Assembly (NCBI RefSeq): GCF_008087345.1
Contig: NZ_ML701736.1
Span: 437,187 to 501,186, forward strand
Direction: 5' to 3'
Length of the DNA stretch: 64,000 nt
Source: Nocardioides caldifontis
GTDB taxonomy: Bacteria; Actinomycetota; Actinomycetes; Propionibacteriales; Nocardioidaceae
Shown: one piece after another, positions 61,741-64,000 of the stretch
Position numbering within the stretch: the first letter of the stretch is position 1
Layout of the letters: each line of letters starts with the position of its first letter
Notes under the pieces: generated by a model
What the model was told of the DNA's origin: nothing
The model's input: only the letters and a program-made list of their open reading frames with translations
Databases searched by the model: none
Translations under genes and position numbers: made by a program

Positions 61741-62202
61741 CTAGGGCTGGCTGAGCCGCTCCGCCTCGGCGTGCGGGTCGTCCACCCCGCGGAAGGTCTT
61801 GATGCTCCACACGATCAGCCCGAGCGCGACCAGCCCCGACGCGACGAGGGTGACGCCGGTCGGCCAGCCGCCGATGAGCCACCACGAGTCCCTCACCGGC
61901 CACCACCCGGGAGCCTCGGGCCGCAGGATCCAGAGCACCCCCATGGCGACGAGCCCGAGCGCGAAGACCGTGGACATCACGATGCGGGGCACGGTCTGCA
62001 CACCGTCCGCGGCCGCCTTCTTGGCCCGGATCTCGACGGGGCGCATCCGTCGCTCGGCCCACTCGTACTGCTGGGACAGGATCGCCAGCCCACCGGCGAG
62101 CATCAGCAGCCCCGGCCCCGGGAGGACCAGCGCGGCGATGCCCGCGACCACCAGCACCCAACCCGCGACCTCGACGGCGACCCGCTTCGCTGCGTTGCGC
62201 AC
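61741..62202 (-). CDS. PGPGW-family (TIGR02611) transmembrane protein
   Basis: 153-residue membrane protein with four hydrophobic segments: VAGWVLVVAGIAALVLP, GLLMLAGGLAILSQ, IVMSTVFALGLVAMGVLWIL and WPTGVTLVASGLVALGLIVWS. The name-giving motif is present as VLPGPGLLMLAGG. Function unknown. Between helices two and three lies a basic cytoplasmic loop (RRMRPVEIRAKKAAADG). It starts at GTG and follows the LapA-domain gene by 8 bp. Confidence 0.82.
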   Translation of the reverse strand: MRNAAKRVAVEVAGWVLVVAGIAALVLPGPGLLMLAGGLAILSQQYEWAERRMRPVEIRAKKAAADGVQTVPRIVMSTVFALGLVAMGVLWILRPEAPGWWPVRDSWWLIGGWPTGVTLVASGLVALGLIVWSIKTFRGVDDPHAEAERLSQP

Positions 62203-62210
62203 GACCGGCC

Positions 62211-62570
62211 TCAGCGCTTCCGGTCGCGCCGCACACGGCGACGCAGCTGGAGGATCCGGAGGGTGCCGGCGGCCACGACGATCAGCGCCCCGGCGGCGGT
62301 GGCGATCAGCAGCGCGGCGGCCAGCGGCGCTCGGACGTCACCGCCGAAGAAGGAGATCGTCACCTCCTGGGTGTTCTGCAGCACGAAGACCGCGAGCAGC
62401 ACGAGCAGCAGGGCGAGCGCCGCGACCGCGACCCAGATGCCGCTGGTGCGGGAGCCGCGGAGCGGGTCCTCGGCCGGGCGTCGCTGCTGCGGGGTCGTGG
62501 CCGGCTCCGCGGGCTCTGTGCCCTCTCCCGGGACGGCCGGCGTCTCCGGTCCGGGCGTGGTCTCGCTCAT
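62211..62570 (-). CDS. LapA-domain membrane protein (DUF1049)
   Basis: 119 residues from the ATG at 62570. A disordered, acidic, Pro-rich N-terminus (about 50 residues) precedes two membrane helices (IWVAVAALALLLVLLAVFVLQN and APLAAALLIATAAGALIVVAAGT) with the LapA signature QNTQEVTISFF between them, and a basic C-terminal tail (QLRRRVRRDRKR). LapA/LapB-type proteins work at the envelope in lipid or lipopolysaccharide control in Gram-negatives; the role in actinobacteria is unknown. It is upstream of the PGPGW gene and probably co-transcribed. Confidence 0.8.
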   Translation of the reverse strand: MSETTPGPETPAVPGEGTEPAEPATTPQQRRPAEDPLRGSRTSGIWVAVAALALLLVLLAVFVLQNTQEVTISFFGGDVRAPLAAALLIATAAGALIVVAAGTLRILQLRRRVRRDRKR

Positions 62571-62661
62571 CGCTGCTCCTGTCGGTCCGGGGCCGAACCT
62601 ACAGCGCACGAGGTGCCGGCGGTGGTCCCAGGACCCCGTGCCGTGCCGTTGGTCCGTCCCG

Positions 62662-63084
62662 TCAGCGGACCACCTCGACGGTGATCGGGGTCCCCACCGC
62701 GACCGTGCGGCCGACCGTGCAGATCCGGTCGCGCGAGCGGCGTACGGCCTCGGGGAGCGCCTCGCGGGCCTCGTCGCCGGACTCGCCCTCCGGGAACTCC
62801 GCGGTGATCCGCAGCGTGATGTCCACGAGGCGGTTGCCGTGCTCGTCGCGGATCTTCCGTGCGCTGACGTCGACGTCGAGCCGCTCCGCCTCGGCCCGCT
62901 TGGCGGTGATGTAGTCGACGTCGATCGCGTTGCACCCCGCGATCGCCGCGAGGAGCAGCTCCACGGGCGAGAACGCCTCGTCGTCCCCCTCGCCGAACTC
63001 CAGCTCGCCGCCGCGCGGGTTGCGCGCGACGTAGCGCGCCTTGCGGAGCCGCTCGAGGGAGATGGTGCGCAGGTCGTCGCTCAT
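62662..63084 (-). CDS. OsmC-family protein
   Basis: 140-residue OsmC/Ohr-fold protein, either a thiol peroxidase or a stress protein of unknown substrate. Two conserved cysteines occur: Cys51 in AAIAGCNAIDV and Cys122 in RDRICTVGRTV, spaced as in active members, so peroxidase activity is possible. The start MSDDLRTISLERL resembles the YhfA-like subgroup. It is monocistronic and diverges from fdhD. Confidence 0.85.
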   Translation of the reverse strand: MSDDLRTISLERLRKARYVARNPRGGELEFGEGDDEAFSPVELLLAAIAGCNAIDVDYITAKRAEAERLDVDVSARKIRDEHGNRLVDITLRITAEFPEGESGDEAREALPEAVRRSRDRICTVGRTVAVGTPITVEVVR

Positions 63085-63160
63085 CCGGCCACTCTGGCAC
63101 GGTGCCGGGAAGGGCCGGTGGGTGGCCGGTGACGCGCCGGGGTGTCCCCCACCGGCGAAC

Positions 63161-63166
63161 TACGCT
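63161..63166 (+). promoter_or_regulatory. -10 element of leaderless fdhD
   Basis: TACGCT lies 6 nt before the GTG at 63173. Confidence 0.5.
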
Positions 63167-63172
63167 GGCACG

Positions 63173-64000
63173 GTGACCCTGTCCACCCGTCGGGCCCGGC
63201 GCCCGGGCCCCAGCGTCCGCGTCCGCGTCAAGGAGTACGCCGAGGGCCGGAGCCGTCGTCGCGAGGACCGGCTGGCCACGGAGGAGCCCCTCGAGGTGCG
63301 GCTCGCGTGGCCCGGCCACCCCGCGGAGCGCGTCGCGGTGACCATGCGGACACCCGGCCACGACTTCGAGCTGGCCGTCGGGCTGCTGCACGCGGAGGGG
63401 GTCGTCGTGCCCTCGGCGCTCGACACCGTCGCCTACTGCACCGACGTGCAGCTCGCGCCCGAGCAGGAGTTCAACGTCGTGACGGTGACGCTGGACGCGC
63501 CGCCGCCCCGGCTGCCGGGCGGCCGCGGCGCGACCGTGACGGCCGCGGCGTCGGCGTGCGGGGTCTGCGGTGCCGACAGCATCGACGAGGTGGTCGCGCT
63601 CGGCTCGGTGGTGACACCGGCGGGCGAGGCCGCGCCGCTGCCGCCCGAGCTGCTCACGGCGCTCCCCGCCCGGATGCGCGAGGCGCAGCGGGTCTTCGAC
63701 TCCACGGGCGGGCTGCACGCCGCCGCGCTCTTCGACGGGTCGGGCGAGCTGCTCCTGCTGCGCGAGGACGTCGGTCGGCACAACGCCGTCGACAAGGTGG
63801 TCGGGGCCCGGGTCCTGGCCGGGAAGCCCCCCGCGGTGCCCCTGATGTGCGTCAGTGGGCGCATCGGCTTCGAGATCGTGCAGAAGGCCGTCGCCGCGGG
63901 CGTGGGGGTGGTCGCCGCGATCGGCGCCCCCTCGTCGCTCGCCGTGCAGCTCGCCGAGGGAGCCGGGCTCGGCGTGGTCGGCTTCCTGTCCGCGAAGCGC
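63173..64000 (+). CDS. fdhD: Sulfurtransferase FdhD (cut by window end)
   Basis: Carries sulfur from a cysteine desulfurase to the molybdenum cofactor, needed for formate dehydrogenase. 276 codons are seen and the frame is open at the window edge; normal length is about 280, so only a few residues are missing. The reactive Cys-x2-Cys is Cys129-Gly-Val-Cys132 in ASACGVCGADS. Other family strings: RTPGHDFELAVGLLHAEG, LLREDVGRHNAVDKVVG and SGRIGFEIVQKAVAAGVGVVAA. Leaderless GTG start. It lies close to the molybdenum hydroxylase operon but no formate dehydrogenase gene is in view. Confidence 0.92.
   Translation, partial: MTLSTRRARRPGPSVRVRVKEYAEGRSRRREDRLATEEPLEVRLAWPGHPAERVAVTMRTPGHDFELAVGLLHAEGVVVPSALDTVAYCTDVQLAPEQEFNVVTVTLDAPPPRLPGGRGATVTAAASACGVCGADSIDEVVALGSVVTPAGEAAPLPPELLTALPARMREAQRVFDSTGGLHAAALFDGSGELLLLREDVGRHNAVDKVVGARVLAGKPPAVPLMCVSGRIGFEIVQKAVAAGVGVVAAIGAPSSLAVQLAEGAGLGVVGFLSAKR

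Noticed and set aside
61700-61745. tRNA-like 3' end (CCGGGG-TCAAA-CCCCGG) before yagT
   Set aside because: The stem and loop resemble a T-arm at first sight, but the canonical TTC is missing and no acceptor, D or anticodon arm can be built around it. A hairpin after the membrane-protein gene explains it.

Overview
The DNA is uniformly GC-rich with actinobacterial codon usage and carries a complete Pup-proteasome locus, Tat genes, RbpA, PafBC, polyprenol-phosphate-mannose synthase and many GTG/TTG starts. This points to a chromosomal segment of a high-GC actinobacterium, most like Nocardioides or another Nocardioidaceae; the genus is inferred from gene content only. Gene order from the RecB-like nuclease through trmI, arc, dop, pup-prcB-prcA, pafA, pafB-pafC, tatA-tatC and helY to the 5'-3' exonuclease follows, from memory, the order of the mycobacterial Rv2119 to Rv2090 block, so this half is conserved core.

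Layout. 1-2.4 kb: two ATPases of a peptide-type ABC importer. 2.5-21.2 kb: protein-degradation core (ARC/Mpa ATPase, Dop, Pup, proteasome subunits, PafA, PafB/PafC), interleaved with a site-2 protease, tRNA m1A58 methyltransferase, two NUDIX hydrolases, a CapA-like and an M28 lipoprotein and a FKBP lipoprotein. 21.3-28.3 kb: TatA/TatC, a gutted diacylglycerol-kinase gene, HelY helicase, an Lrp regulator and a 5'-3' exonuclease. 28.3-33.7 kb: an aminomutase-type lysine catabolic cluster (kamA diverging from kdd-kamD-kamE-kal). 34-41.8 kb: Lnt-Ppm1-FxsA, RbpA, a transporter, a GDPD enzyme, and a MurA fused to an XRE HTH. 41.9-53.7 kb: accessory metabolism and stress genes (alcohol dehydrogenase, PhoD, SNF2 helicase, aldo/keto reductase, lytic transglycosylase, AraC-VOC-PPOX set, UvrA-like ATPase, GNAT). 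53.8-54.9 kb: an AAA+ ATPase with a winged helix whose promoter holds four phased repeats. 55-64 kb: an ABC-2 exporter, thioesterase/HxlR pair, a PaoABC-like molybdenum hydroxylase, small membrane proteins, OsmC and FdhD (cut by the window end).

Regulatory sequence is unusually readable. At least fourteen genes have a TANNNT -10 element exactly 6 or 7 nt before the start codon, so leaderless transcription looks common. A SigR/SigH-type promoter sits before rbpA. Two promoters (hxlR and the HTH-MurA gene) have an inverted repeat lying in the -35/-10 spacer. Strong hairpins follow arc, the lysine operon, pafC and the thioesterase gene, and three larger palindromes lie in gene-free stretches. 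No CRISPR array, rRNA, tRNA, insertion sequence or replication origin was recognised.
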